DNA of 64,000 nucleotides, taken from Flexivirga oryzae (lineage in GTDB: Bacteria > Actinomycetota > Actinomycetes > Actinomycetales > Dermatophilaceae). A program made the position numbers and the translations under genes. The stretch spans positions 1 through 64,000 of the forward strand of contig NZ_JACHVQ010000003.1 in the NCBI RefSeq assembly GCF_014190805.1, given 5' to 3'. Under the pieces are notes generated by a model. The model searched no databases. It was not told the DNA's origin and saw only the letters and a program-made list of their open reading frames with translations. Numbering within the stretch: the first letter of the stretch is position 1; every line of letters starts with the position of its first letter. Shown here piece by piece: positions 32,378-40,171 of this stretch.

Positions 32378-33097
32378 ATGACCGAGGGCAAACTGATCGA
32401 TACCGCGTTCGATCTACGAACCGACGCCAACGGCAAGGATCCCGATTTCGCGAGCCCGACCCTCCGCAAGTACCACCAACTCCTATGGAGCAAACCCCTC
32501 CCCGGCGGCTCCACCTTCACACTCGACCGCTCGGTACGGGACCACTACCTTCACCACCAATCTCCCCTCGGGGAGTTCTCACTGTCCAGCGACGGCGTGA
32601 TCGCGACCTTCACCCGGTGGCCTGCAATGGCTTCTATCGTCGGCCAGCTGCCTGACGCGATGAATGCAGAGTTTTTACGCATCAGCTACACAATTGGCGG
32701 GTTCATGCTGTGGCCGGGCAACCGCATCGGCGGCAAGTGGACGATCAACCAGGCCCGCGGGTGCACACGGCGCATCTCTGACCGAATGGACCTCACGCTC
32801 GAATGCATCCGCCGCCATTACATCGGTGAGACCAGTCCCCTCGCGGCCACGCTCGCCCGCTACTCCGACTTCTTCGACCTGTTCGAAGACTTCCCGGGCT
32901 ACGTGACCTTCTGGCTCCTCCATGACCTAGTGAACGATGACTGCTCCGCCGTCCGATTCTGGCTGCCCTTCGACGACTTCACCGCACCGCACGTCCCGAC
33001 AGACGTTGCCAGCTACATCGAATATCGGTGCCAGAGCATCGAATTCGTTGAACGACGCGCCTCGCGGATGCTTCGGTCACTGCCGTCCACTTCTTAG
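32378..33097 (+). CDS. DUF6994-family protein of unknown function
   Basis: This 239-residue protein reads LIDTAFDLRTDANGKDPDF near its start, then LRKYHQLLWSKPLPGG, FMLWPGNRIGGKWTINQARG, RISDRMDLTLECIRRHY and ARYSDFFDLFEDFPGYVTFW. I recognise this pattern as the DUF6994 family, which is spread sporadically and has no known function. The protein is soluble, with no membrane segment. No ribosome binding site of good quality precedes ATG. It sits between two direct repeats and IS debris, which suggests transfer as cargo. Confidence 0.75.
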   Translation: MTEGKLIDTAFDLRTDANGKDPDFASPTLRKYHQLLWSKPLPGGSTFTLDRSVRDHYLHHQSPLGEFSLSSDGVIATFTRWPAMASIVGQLPDAMNAEFLRISYTIGGFMLWPGNRIGGKWTINQARGCTRRISDRMDLTLECIRRHYIGETSPLAATLARYSDFFDLFEDFPGYVTFWLLHDLVNDDCSAVRFWLPFDDFTAPHVPTDVASYIEYRCQSIEFVERRASRMLRSLPSTS

Positions 33098-33119
33098 GCC
33101 CGTCACTGGTCCCGTGCCA

Positions 33120-33712
33120 GCATGCCGGCTGTTGGGCTCGGCGCGTGATCACTTCCCGAGGGCAGACGGCGAAGAGTGGTTCGAGATCGGGGCGGTCCAG
33201 CCAGGCGTCGTCGTACCAACCGTTGTTGACTGTGGCTGCAGTGTGCAGGAAAAATGTCGCGCCGACGACTCGACCGAGGGGCGCGTCGAACAGTTGCCGC
33301 CACGCGGCGTCGCTGACCACCTCTGCCTTAAGGTCGTCGGTGCCATCAATAAGCAATGCGTGAGTACGTGTGACCTCTTTGAAAATTGACTCTTGGTGCG
33401 GGAACTGCTCGTAAGCGGCGCGAGTGACGATTGGCAAAACGCTGAGCGCTTCGCGGGGGTCCTCGCCTTCGTAGGTGTTGTTGGCGGCGTTGAAAATCGC
33501 GCGCAGGTCGTCTGTGGACAGACTTTCGCGACGGTGCTCATTGCCCAGAGAACCGACTCACGAGCAACAAAGGCACCGGTCCACGGTGCTGCGGTCCTCC
33601 AGAATTCTCGAATGTACGGTGGCTCGCCAGCCGCCACGGCAATAGCTGCCAACGCGGGTAGCAATCCTGACGGGCGAACGCGTCGGACGGGACTGCTGCA
33701 CGTTTTGGTGAC
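33120..33712 (-). pseudogene. Decayed gene of unknown function, frameshifted
   Basis: On the minus strand one frame reads LLPALAAIAVAAGEPPYIRE and on to VARESVLWA; a second frame takes over around 33550 with LSTDDLRAIFNAANNTYEGE, PREALSVLPIVTRAAYEQFP, HALLIDGTDDLKAEVVSDAA and NNGWYDDAWLDRPDLEPLFA. Together they look like one protein of about 190 residues that I cannot identify. Both ends abut IS-derived or unrelated DNA, and no start codon is evident, so it is a remnant. Confidence 0.55.
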
Positions 33713-33721
33713 AGTTTGTAG

Positions 33722-34045
33722 TTACGCAGCCTGATTGGCTGGTGTGGTCATGCTGGTCTCGTATTCGATCGGGGTCAATCGGCCGAGGCGGTCTTGGCGG
33801 CGGCGTCGGTGGTAGGTGCGTTCGATCCAGGTCACGATCGGGATGCGCAGGTCCTCACGGGTCGCCCAGCGGCGGGTGTTCAGGACGTCCTTTTGCAGTA
33901 GGGCGAAGAAGCTTTCCATGGCTGCGTTGTCACCGCAGGCACCGACTCTGCCCATTGATCCGACGAGCTGGTGATGCTTGAGTCGTGTGACGAATTTGCG
34001 ACTGCGGAATCGGCTCTCGGAGTGGTCAAACTGGGTGGGCTCGGA
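33722..34045 (-). pseudogene. C-terminal relic of an IS3-family transposase (OrfB)
   Basis: The minus strand reads FRSRKFVTRLKHHQLVGSMG, then RVGACGDNAAMESFFALLQK and DVLNTRRWATREDLRIPIVT, ending in GRLTPIEYETSMTT and a stop. This is the C-terminal part of an IS3-type integrase-like transposase, including the catalytic Glu in AMESFF. The N-terminal two thirds are missing; the relic stops a few bases from repeat copy B, and the HSDRGSQ block is already damaged. Confidence 0.85.
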
Positions 34046-34057
34046 ACGTGTCCGGCC

Positions 34058-34133
34058 TCAGCGATTTTGAGACTTCCAACCTGGGCGAACGCCGATTCTG
34101 AGACTGCCCCTGAACGACGAAAATGAGACTGGC
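34058..34133 (+). repeat. 76-bp direct repeat, copy B
   Basis: This copy matches 32220-32295 in the same orientation (about 88 percent). It borders the truncated IS3 transposase on one side and the defence module on the other. Confidence 0.8.
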
Positions 34134-34247
34134 GTCGATCCGTCCTCCGTGCAACCGCCAAGATCGGCCCGTCGGACGCACGGTGGGTGCCTTCGACTAC
34201 CCGGCAACAGGTCCAGCGTGAACAGTAGTGGACCAATGCCACCCAGA

Positions 34248-35714
34248 TCAGCGCGATGGGATAGCCAGCGGCACGTGCAAAAACTGACTAAACCGAGCAC
34301 CAGGTGCGAACTGAAACATTCGAACATTCAGCAGATCATCACCAACTGAGTAGACCCCGATTGCGTTCTGCCGCATCTGATTCCAGAGACGATCTACTCT
34401 CGCACCGCAGCTACCCCCACCTATCACATGAATCGGCCGTGGAACGACCCATTTTCCTGTTTGCTCGTCGCACCATGATCGAGACGTACTTCCTATGAAC
34501 GGAATATGTTGATGTCCGTGCAGAATCGCATCAAAACCCGCACGCTGAAGATCCTCGATCAACTGACCCGCATCGAGAGTAAGGCTCACCTTACGCTTCT
34601 CGTCAGGATCCTCAACCAGCGGCGTTGGGAGCACGTGGTGATGCAACATGCCGATGCACAGCGGTGGTGTCCCCTCTTCGGCCAGAATCGCCGAGCGCAA
34701 TTCTCGCGCCTCTTCAAGAAGGGGGCCATAAAGATCTCGTCCGACGTACCCATAATCCATCGTTCCGGAACTGCGTGGCCTCACAGAATTTAATCCGAGG
34801 ACCAGCATCTCACGCGCACCATCGACGCTAAACCACGAAAGGTGATTCAGTTCTCGATTGCGCCCAGCTTCTCCGTGAACAACGGTCGCAAAGTTTCGAA
34901 AGGGAAGCTCGGCAGCATAGCTACGCGTCGTCTTTGTGCTATCAAGTTCAATGTCGTGGTTTCCAGGAACCATCACCATTTGGTCCGGTGACAAGCCCAA
35001 TCGGTCCAGCAGGCTCTCAAGGAACACCTGAGCATCATTGAATCCATCCCCGTGCGTGGTGATATCGCCGGACACCAGGACTAGGCCAATGGGATCAACC
35101 TGCGCAGATTTCAGTCCGTCCACAATGGCTTCGTCCAACGGAGTTTTCTGAGTTGGGACTGTGCGAGAGACGAGGGGGAACGCGTAGTCGGACCCAAAAT
35201 GCAGGTCCGAAAGGTGCAAAATTACAGGGCTGCGCACAGGTACGGGGTTGCGCTTCACCGTGTCATAGAGCGCCTGTCGCGCCGCCTGAGGTGAATTCTC
35301 TGGAACGATAAAGAGCGTTGGTTCGCCCACTGGGACGGCACCGAATCGCCGGTCCCATTCACTATTCGTGATCTGATCGATTGACGTCAACATGAACCAA
35401 GCCGGAAATGCCGCGTCTCGGTAATAGGCAGGTGTTCGCGAGGGTTCTGGGCTTTTGAGACGCGAATTACCTGGGCCTACAGCGGTCCTGGTACACGTAG
35501 CTACGAATCGAGTGTCGCTCTGTCGATTAATCAGACCAATCTGAATGGGAAGCTGATGAGACAGCGCCTCAATCTCTGGTTCATGACCTTGCTCGGAGTC
35601 CTTCTTCCACCATGCCCACCAGACTCCGCTTTGAGATTCAAGGACGGCGCGATGGACACTGATCGTGTCCGCTTCGAAGTCCCTAAATCGTAGAATCATG
35701 GTGTTAGGCATCAT
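34248..35714 (-). CDS. Calcineurin-like metallophosphoesterase with an N-terminal Trp-rich domain
   Basis: This 488-residue protein has two parts. Residues 1-140 form an unusual domain with ILRFRDFEADTISVHRAVLE and GVWWAWWKK (W32, W33, W35, W36). Residues 163-490 are a metallophosphoesterase: HLSDLHFG (D170, H172), SGDITTHG (D217), PGNHDIE (N252, H253), MLHHHVL (358-360) and LHGHQH (399-403), so all metal ligands are present. The family cleaves phosphodiesters, including nucleic acids and cyclic nucleotides. The ATG is six bases after GGAG and overlaps the upstream methyltransferase gene by 11 bp, so they are coupled. Gene neighbours (DPPW methyltransferase, SLATT-like protein, type I RM) suggest a defence role; this is inference. 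Confidence 0.85.
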   Translation of the reverse strand: MMPNTMILRFRDFEADTISVHRAVLESQSGVWWAWWKKDSEQGHEPEIEALSHQLPIQIGLINRQSDTRFVATCTRTAVGPGNSRLKSPEPSRTPAYYRDAAFPAWFMLTSIDQITNSEWDRRFGAVPVGEPTLFIVPENSPQAARQALYDTVKRNPVPVRSPVILHLSDLHFGSDYAFPLVSRTVPTQKTPLDEAIVDGLKSAQVDPIGLVLVSGDITTHGDGFNDAQVFLESLLDRLGLSPDQMVMVPGNHDIELDSTKTTRSYAAELPFRNFATVVHGEAGRNRELNHLSWFSVDGAREMLVLGLNSVRPRSSGTMDYGYVGRDLYGPLLEEARELRSAILAEEGTPPLCIGMLHHHVLPTPLVEDPDEKRKVSLTLDAGQLIEDLQRAGFDAILHGHQHIPFIGSTSRSWCDEQTGKWVVPRPIHVIGGGSCGARVDRLWNQMRQNAIGVYSVGDDLLNVRMFQFAPGARFSQFLHVPLAIPSR

Positions 35715-36801
35715 TAAGCTCCAGGAAATCGGCTAACTCAGGCGCTATATCGTGGGGGCGGTCAGCATTACTTAGATACAAGCCCCCAGAAGCTGCCAGA
35801 AAGTGAAGCTGCTGGCGAATTTCAGCTCTATCGACCACCCGGGCAACACGGTTACGTGACGTCCAAATATCAATTTTGCGAAGTCGCGAGTCTCGGGCGC
35901 TGACAGAATCAAGGTTGTATTCGGCGACGCCGTCTACCTCCGAAAGAAGTTGGCCATCGATTCGTTCTCGGTCGATATCTCGGCGCAGCTTGATGACTTG
36001 GCCGCCAACTAAGAACGTCTCCCATGCGGACTTTTGCAAAGTTCCTAAGGAGCGTGTCGGCTTCCTGCGCTGGGGGGCTGACGACACCGTGAGAACGGCG
36101 AGGTCGGCGATACGCCATGGCTGGGTCAGGGTTATGTTCCGGGCCAGCAACGCACGCTCTTCGAAGAGTGGGATGTCGTACTCAACATCCTCACGTATCA
36201 CCTTGAGGTCGCCAAAGGTTCGCAGATGGGCCACCAAGTTGGCGCGCTCCGCAGCCGCTGTCGGACGTGTGCCCTCTCCAAGAAGTGGCATAAATATCCT
36301 TCCGCCGTTTTCCATACACGCCAGTGCGTTCCATACCCACCGCTCCATCGATGGGTGATACCACGGGGGATCAAGTAGAACCGCCCGGAAGGTGCCACTT
36401 GGGTGCTCGCGGTCAAGGTCGAGTGAGGATATATTCGACAATTTAATATCAGGAAATCGTTGGGCCAGAAACGGACTCGTGTCAACCAGTTCGTACCTCT
36501 CGTGCTTCATCGCGCAAGCCACAGTCGGCGCGCCAAACAGGCAGACCGGGCCGGACCCCAAGCGCTCGGCAAGCGCCGAACTGGTGTCGGCTGTGAAGTA
36601 CCACTCGGCGTCCAAGGGGTGTAGTTCGGGTCGAAAGACCGGCGACATGTGCGGCTTGCCGGGAGACCGGCGATTGACATCAAGGAGATCTGGATTGTCG
36701 TCCGCCAAGTCGAGGGGGTGCCTCCCCCGTGATCGCCGTGCCAGCATGGTGAGCCGCTGGTGGACCAGTAGCTCAGGACAATCGGTCGACTTGTTGCTCA
36801 C
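35704..36801 (-). CDS. DPPW-motif (MT-A70-like) methyltransferase
   Basis: This 365-residue protein has VLLDPPWYHPS with DPPW at about 144-147, the catalytic motif of amino-N6-adenine methyltransferases of the MT-A70-like type. Upstream are GSGPVCLFGAPTVACA, a possible SAM-binding region lacking the usual FxGxG, and downstream NGGRIFMPLLGEG. The last 130 residues form an additional C-terminal domain without recognised motif. The GTG start has no clear ribosome binding site; Met at residue 52 (MSPVFRPELHP) is an alternative. It is the first gene of a two-gene operon with the metallophosphoesterase. Whether it methylates DNA, RNA or a small molecule is unknown. Confidence 0.7.
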   Translation of the reverse strand: MSNKSTDCPELLVHQRLTMLARRSRGRHPLDLADDNPDLLDVNRRSPGKPHMSPVFRPELHPLDAEWYFTADTSSALAERLGSGPVCLFGAPTVACAMKHERYELVDTSPFLAQRFPDIKLSNISSLDLDREHPSGTFRAVLLDPPWYHPSMERWVWNALACMENGGRIFMPLLGEGTRPTAAAERANLVAHLRTFGDLKVIREDVEYDIPLFEERALLARNITLTQPWRIADLAVLTVSSAPQRRKPTRSLGTLQKSAWETFLVGGQVIKLRRDIDRERIDGQLLSEVDGVAEYNLDSVSARDSRLRKIDIWTSRNRVARVVDRAEIRQQLHFLAASGGLYLSNADRPHDIAPELADFLELNDA

Positions 36802-36828
36802 GAACGGTGCCAGCGCGCCACGTGCCAG

Positions 36829-36846
36829 GGCCCTCCGCGGAGGGCC
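36829..36846. promoter_or_regulatory. 18-bp perfect palindrome upstream of the methyltransferase gene
   Basis: GGCCCTCCGCGGAGGGCC is a perfect palindrome 28 bp upstream of the methyltransferase start codon, in the region shared with the divergent SLATT gene. It could be a regulator site or a methylation/recognition site; it could also fold as a hairpin in the leader. Confidence 0.55.
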
Positions 36847-36865
36847 AACCCGTTAACGTTCGTGG

Positions 36866-36895
36866 TCAATGACATGTTCACGATGATGTCATTGA
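36866..36895. promoter_or_regulatory. Inverted repeat between the methyltransferase and SLATT genes
   Basis: TCAATGACAT and ATGTCATTGA are perfect 10-base arms separated by 10 bases. The repeat lies midway between two divergent start codons and probably overlaps a promoter, so it is a good operator candidate that would control both transcripts. Confidence 0.6.
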
Positions 36896-36930
36896 GCCTG
36901 TGACAAGTCACGCAGCACCAAGGAGCAAAC

Positions 36931-37545
36931 ATGTTCGGGCACGGACGTCGACAGGATGTGGGCCTGCTAGGTGGCGGGCTCACGCAAACAACCGGTGACG
37001 TCGAGCGAGCGCTCAACGAGTTGCACGGTGCGGTTGTCTCGAAAATCGAGGAGGTCGACCGTTGGTATCTTTCAGATAAGCGACGCAAGCGAGTTGCATC
37101 GCGAACGTTGCGCGCCTTCGCGATCTTGCTCACCGCTCTGGGAAGCATCTGGCCGTTGGCCATCTCGGCTTCGTCCACCTCGTCGAGCCCGAGTTGGGGG
37201 TACGCCTTCCTCGCGGCAGCGGGTGCGAGCATCGCCTTCGACCGCTTCTTCGGTCTGTCTCTGGCCTGGATGCGAGATCTCGCGGCCCACGAGCAAATCA
37301 GAGCACTGCATACCCAATTCGTGTTCGACTGGGCACAGGAGTGTCTGGCGTCGACCGGTCAATCCGACGTAGGGGCACGCCTCTCCATCCTGCGATCAGT
37401 CGCAGAGGACTTGGGTTCAATCGTGTCCTCAGAAACTGCGACATGGACTGTTCAGCTTGGAACCCTCGTCGACTCGCTGGAGCGGTCGGTCAGTCCACTG
37501 GGCGGGGAGCAACGCGGAGCCGGCGCCGACACTGCTGATCGGTGA
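36931..37545 (+). CDS. SLATT-like two-transmembrane-segment protein
   Basis: This 204-residue protein starts with a helical region (residues 17-58, VERALNELHGAVVSKIEEVD, then RWYLSDKRRKR), has two hydrophobic segments (about 60-80 and 88-104) and then FDRFFGLSLAWMRDLAAHEQ and a C-terminal helical part. The layout and the WY-x-x-DKRxK and DRFFGLSxxWMR blocks match SLATT domains, two-membrane-segment effectors predicted from comparative genomics to associate with SMODS nucleotidyltransferases or SLOG proteins and to act by membrane disruption. No cyclase or SLOG gene is nearby; instead the divergent operon encodes a methyltransferase and a metallophosphoesterase. ATG has AAGGAG. Function in this setting is unknown. 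Confidence 0.8.
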   Translation: MFGHGRRQDVGLLGGGLTQTTGDVERALNELHGAVVSKIEEVDRWYLSDKRRKRVASRTLRAFAILLTALGSIWPLAISASSTSSSPSWGYAFLAAAGASIAFDRFFGLSLAWMRDLAAHEQIRALHTQFVFDWAQECLASTGQSDVGARLSILRSVAEDLGSIVSSETATWTVQLGTLVDSLERSVSPLGGEQRGAGADTADR

Positions 37546-37853
37546 GTTGTAGTCCCCAGCAAACCGTCGCCGATTCGTGTCACTGCGCGCTTTGCAACGC
37601 GACGGCAGCCGCCGCCGCGACGGGTACGTAGGTCACGCGCGGTCATCAGCCGTCCCTTGGCACGCGGAATGCGGCGTAGGGGCGCGCCGACCTGAGTCGT
37701 CCACTCACTCGATTTTGACTGGCCCAGAGCGCCTCGCTGCAGGTCAGCGAGTTGCAAGCTGGCGAATTGACGTACCCCACCTGACATACGTGCGCCTTAT
37801 CGGCGCAAGGGCGACCCCGATGTCCACCCCGGACCCGGCAGCGGGCTGGCTTG
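37546..37853. other. 308-bp convergent gap, nothing recognised
   Basis: This segment between convergent genes shows no convincing coding frame, terminator hairpin or known repeat. Confidence 0.5.
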
Positions 37854-38309
37854 TCAGGGAGCCGGTGGCTGCACGACAGCGCGGACCCGGTCGAATTCGT
37901 CCTCGGTAAGCAGGCCACTTGCGGCCGCCACCTCCACCTGCAACCAGGTCCCCGGCCGCGACCCGTCCATCACCCCGGGGGCGTACTCGGTGAAGGTGTA
38001 GGTCAGCCCGGCCAGGGTCTGCACCAACGTGCCACGGTCGGCGCCGTCCACGGTCGCCCGCAGGATCACTTCTTCCGGGGTGACGCCATCCCCGATCGCC
38101 TCGGCCGCGATGAGCATGCGGTGCACCCGCGGCTGGGTGACGTGCAGGATCTCTGCGATCTGTCGCTGCGTCCGACCACCGCGCCGCAGCCGAGACGCCG
38201 CGCGGATGTCCTCGATCCGGACCAGCCGCTCCTGCGCCCGCCGGACCAGAGCACCACGTTCGACGCCTGCCACCTCAATGCTCTCGCGCGAAGCCTCGAC
38301 CACGGTCAC
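37854..38309 (-). CDS. Small helix-turn-helix regulator, antitoxin-like
   Basis: This 151-residue protein has a central helix-turn-helix RTQRQIAEILHVTQPRVHRM within LRRGGRTQRQ, and helical flanks (about 45-75). The last 60 residues form a small domain, GADRGTLVQTLAGLTYTFTE and on to GLLTEDEFDRV. The GTG start is chosen because GGAGGTGAT precedes it directly; longer versions would run through the operator. The upstream palindrome TGATACG-GAA-CGTATCA suggests autoregulation. It is co-oriented with and downstream of the type I RM operon, so could respond to or regulate it. No toxin gene is next to it. Family unknown. Confidence 0.7.
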   Translation of the reverse strand: MTVVEASRESIEVAGVERGALVRRAQERLVRIEDIRAASRLRRGGRTQRQIAEILHVTQPRVHRMLIAAEAIGDGVTPEEVILRATVDGADRGTLVQTLAGLTYTFTEYAPGVMDGSRPGTWLQVEVAAASGLLTEDEFDRVRAVVQPPAP

Positions 38310-38323
38310 ATCACCTCCACTGC

Positions 38324-38340
38324 TGATACGGAACGTATCA
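38324..38340. promoter_or_regulatory. Palindromic operator in front of the small HTH gene
   Basis: TGATACG, GAA, CGTATCA is a perfect 17-bp inverted repeat 15 bp upstream of the GTG start and likely overlaps the promoter of the small regulator, which is its probable ligand. Confidence 0.7.
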
Positions 38341-38421
38341 TCCCCGAGCGTAGCCAAGCTGTAATCTGCGCTGCATCTGGGCGCCTTCGGTGACGTGTGC
38401 GAGCCTGCGCCAAACACCTAC

Positions 38422-39348
38422 TCAGCTCTCGTCGTAGGAGCGCTCGATCAATGGCTGAGCGCGCTGCAGGTCCTCCGGCCCGCGTAGCCGCAACTCAAGA
38501 TCTCCGGTCCCGAAGTGGCCGATGGATCTGACATCGCGGCTGAATCCTTCTTCCAGCGTGAGCGAGTCAGGGTCGACTTTGAGGTAGAGCAGCAGGTTCC
38601 GTGTCTGCGGATGCACTTCGACGCAGGCGAAATTCTTCAAGCGGCGGAAGGCGAAGTAGTACTTCAAAGTCTTCTTGGTGACATCGTCACCCAGTGCGAC
38701 GCAGAAGGCTTCGAGCGCCTCGTACTGGTCCTGCAATTCCGTTGGAGACTGCGCCAGGTACTCGGTGACGGTCTTCGTCGCGGCAACGCTGCCCGTCCTA
38801 GGTCCAGGAGTTGCCGGCGCGCCCTCGGTGCCCGTGGCGTCGACCTTCGTCCCACTCATTAGTTCCAGGGCCAGCAACTCGCCGTCGAAATCGCGGTAGC
38901 GCACGAGTTCGATGCTGCGGTTCATCTGTTGCACCGCGTGCTCGTCGTATCGGGTGAAGCCGCCCGCGACACAGATCAGTCGTGGATTGCGCCAGTCGAT
39001 CGCGTCCGCTGCTTCTGTTCCGAGGCGATCGAGGACCAGCAGCTTGAAGTCTCCACGGTGGTCCATCAGCCAGTCCAGGTAGAACAAGCCCTGGTTGATG
39101 ACGTTCTCGTTGACGGCGCGCTTGTACTCGAAGATCACCGGGCTGTAGTTCTCGTCGATGCCCAGAGAGTCCATCCGACCACCGTGCTTCGCGCCAGTGG
39201 AGTACTCCGAGGCTAGGAGACGCACACCGAACAGGGTCTCCATGTTCCGTTCGATCACCACCTGAAGGGATCGTTCCAGCGCTACCGAGGAGCTGGACAG
39301 TTCCTCCGCCGCGCCATTCGTGATGCGGAAGAGCTTCAGATCAGACAC
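38422..39348 (-). CDS. PD-(D/E)XK-type nuclease-like protein with C-terminal DUF5655 domain
   Basis: This 308-residue protein has an N-terminal restriction-endonuclease-like domain: LERSLQVVIERNMETLFG, GRMDSLGIDENYSPVIFEYK, giving Asp60...Glu74-x-Lys76, the PD-(D/E)XK pattern. After a Gly/Pro/Thr linker (about 185-200) a DUF5655 domain follows (LEAFCVALGDDVTKKTLKYY, FACVEVHPQTRNLLLYLKVD). Similar proteins are scattered and often sit in defence regions. The GTG start overlaps the end of the CBS-HEPN gene by eight bases and follows GGGGATG, so it is part of the type I RM operon. It could be an accessory nuclease or a regulator of restriction. Confidence 0.8.
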   Translation of the reverse strand: MSDLKLFRITNGAAEELSSSSVALERSLQVVIERNMETLFGVRLLASEYSTGAKHGGRMDSLGIDENYSPVIFEYKRAVNENVINQGLFYLDWLMDHRGDFKLLVLDRLGTEAADAIDWRNPRLICVAGGFTRYDEHAVQQMNRSIELVRYRDFDGELLALELMSGTKVDATGTEGAPATPGPRTGSVAATKTVTEYLAQSPTELQDQYEALEAFCVALGDDVTKKTLKYYFAFRRLKNFACVEVHPQTRNLLLYLKVDPDSLTLEEGFSRDVRSIGHFGTGDLELRLRGPEDLQRAQPLIERSYDES

Positions 39349-40171
39349 CAAACCATCCCCTCGGCGCGACGTGTTCGGCTGCCTTGCACACGTAGTCACG
39401 AAGCTCACGTATCCGCGCATCGAGGTCGGCGAGACGCTGTGGTGGGTACTCGACGACCAGTGGCTTGGTGGCGTGCATAATCACGTTCCGGAATTCAGGG
39501 AGTTCATCCATCGTCGCTGAGACGCGCTCGGGCACTTCCAGATCCACCCGGTTGGCATACACATTGAGTAGATCTCTCAAATCGAGGTACTCGACAATCC
39601 TGGTGTCCTTGCCCTCCTTGCGTGCCCTCTTGAAGCGACCAGCCCCAGCTGAGTGACAGACGAGCGCTTCAATATTCGCATCGGGTACACCAGCGCCAAC
39701 AAGGTCGGACAAGCACATCTCGATCTCGGCGATCGTGAGGTAGAAGTGCCCACGCACTGCGTGCCGATCCAAATCGCTGGGCACGACGAACCCACTCAAT
39801 CCGGCACCGTGGACTGTAAACACGAAGCCACTCCGCACTGCGGGCAGCACATGCGATAGGGATGTCGTCGCGGCGACGATCGGGGTCCGACTCAGCGGAG
39901 TCAAGCACTCCTCCACCGTGCCTTCGCCCATCTTGAGGTCTCGAAGGTGCACCCATCCAATGGTCTCACCTCCGGAATGGACTGGCGCCTGGTCGAATTC
40001 GGCCGACACCAAACGATCTAGCGCCACAGCGCACGACTCGCTAATCGAGATCGAGACAGCCCCCTCCAGAGAGGTCGATAACTGGCTGGCCACAAACGGC
40101 GACCAGCGCTCATCAGTGGCAGCAGGTGCCACGCGTCTGGCACGGAACTCGTCATGCACGTCCGAGGTCAT
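39341..40171 (-). CDS. CBS-pair protein with C-terminal HEPN-like domain
   Basis: This 276-residue protein has a tandem CBS-type region (about residues 40-135: ISESCAVALDRLVSAEFDQA with PVHSGGETIGWVHLRDL and later TSLSHVLPAVR) and a helical C-terminal half ending with PEFRNVIMHATKPLV. The RNVIMH (R228, H233) is an Rx4H motif as in HEPN ribonucleases. CBS domains bind adenine nucleotides, so a nucleotide-gated RNase is plausible. The ATG overlaps the hsdR stop by four bases (ATGA), hence it is cotranscribed with the type I RM genes. I know no standard type I system subunit of this kind, so this is notable; HEPN identity rests on one motif and context. Confidence 0.7.
   Translation of the reverse strand: MTSDVHDEFRARRVAPAATDERWSPFVASQLSTSLEGAVSISISESCAVALDRLVSAEFDQAPVHSGGETIGWVHLRDLKMGEGTVEECLTPLSRTPIVAATTSLSHVLPAVRSGFVFTVHGAGLSGFVVPSDLDRHAVRGHFYLTIAEIEMCLSDLVGAGVPDANIEALVCHSAGAGRFKRARKEGKDTRIVEYLDLRDLLNVYANRVDLEVPERVSATMDELPEFRNVIMHATKPLVVEYPPQRLADLDARIRELRDYVCKAAEHVAPRGWFGV

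Noticed and set aside
34304..34831. Several plus-strand frames inside the metallophosphoesterase gene
   Set aside because: No ribosome binding sites or motifs, and the opposite strand contains intact HGHQH and GNHD motifs of the real gene.
34248..37545. Calling the divergent module a CBASS system
   Set aside because: No CD-NTase/SMODS cyclase, SAVED, Cap2 or Cap3-like gene is present; only the SLATT-like protein would fit, so the label is not supported.
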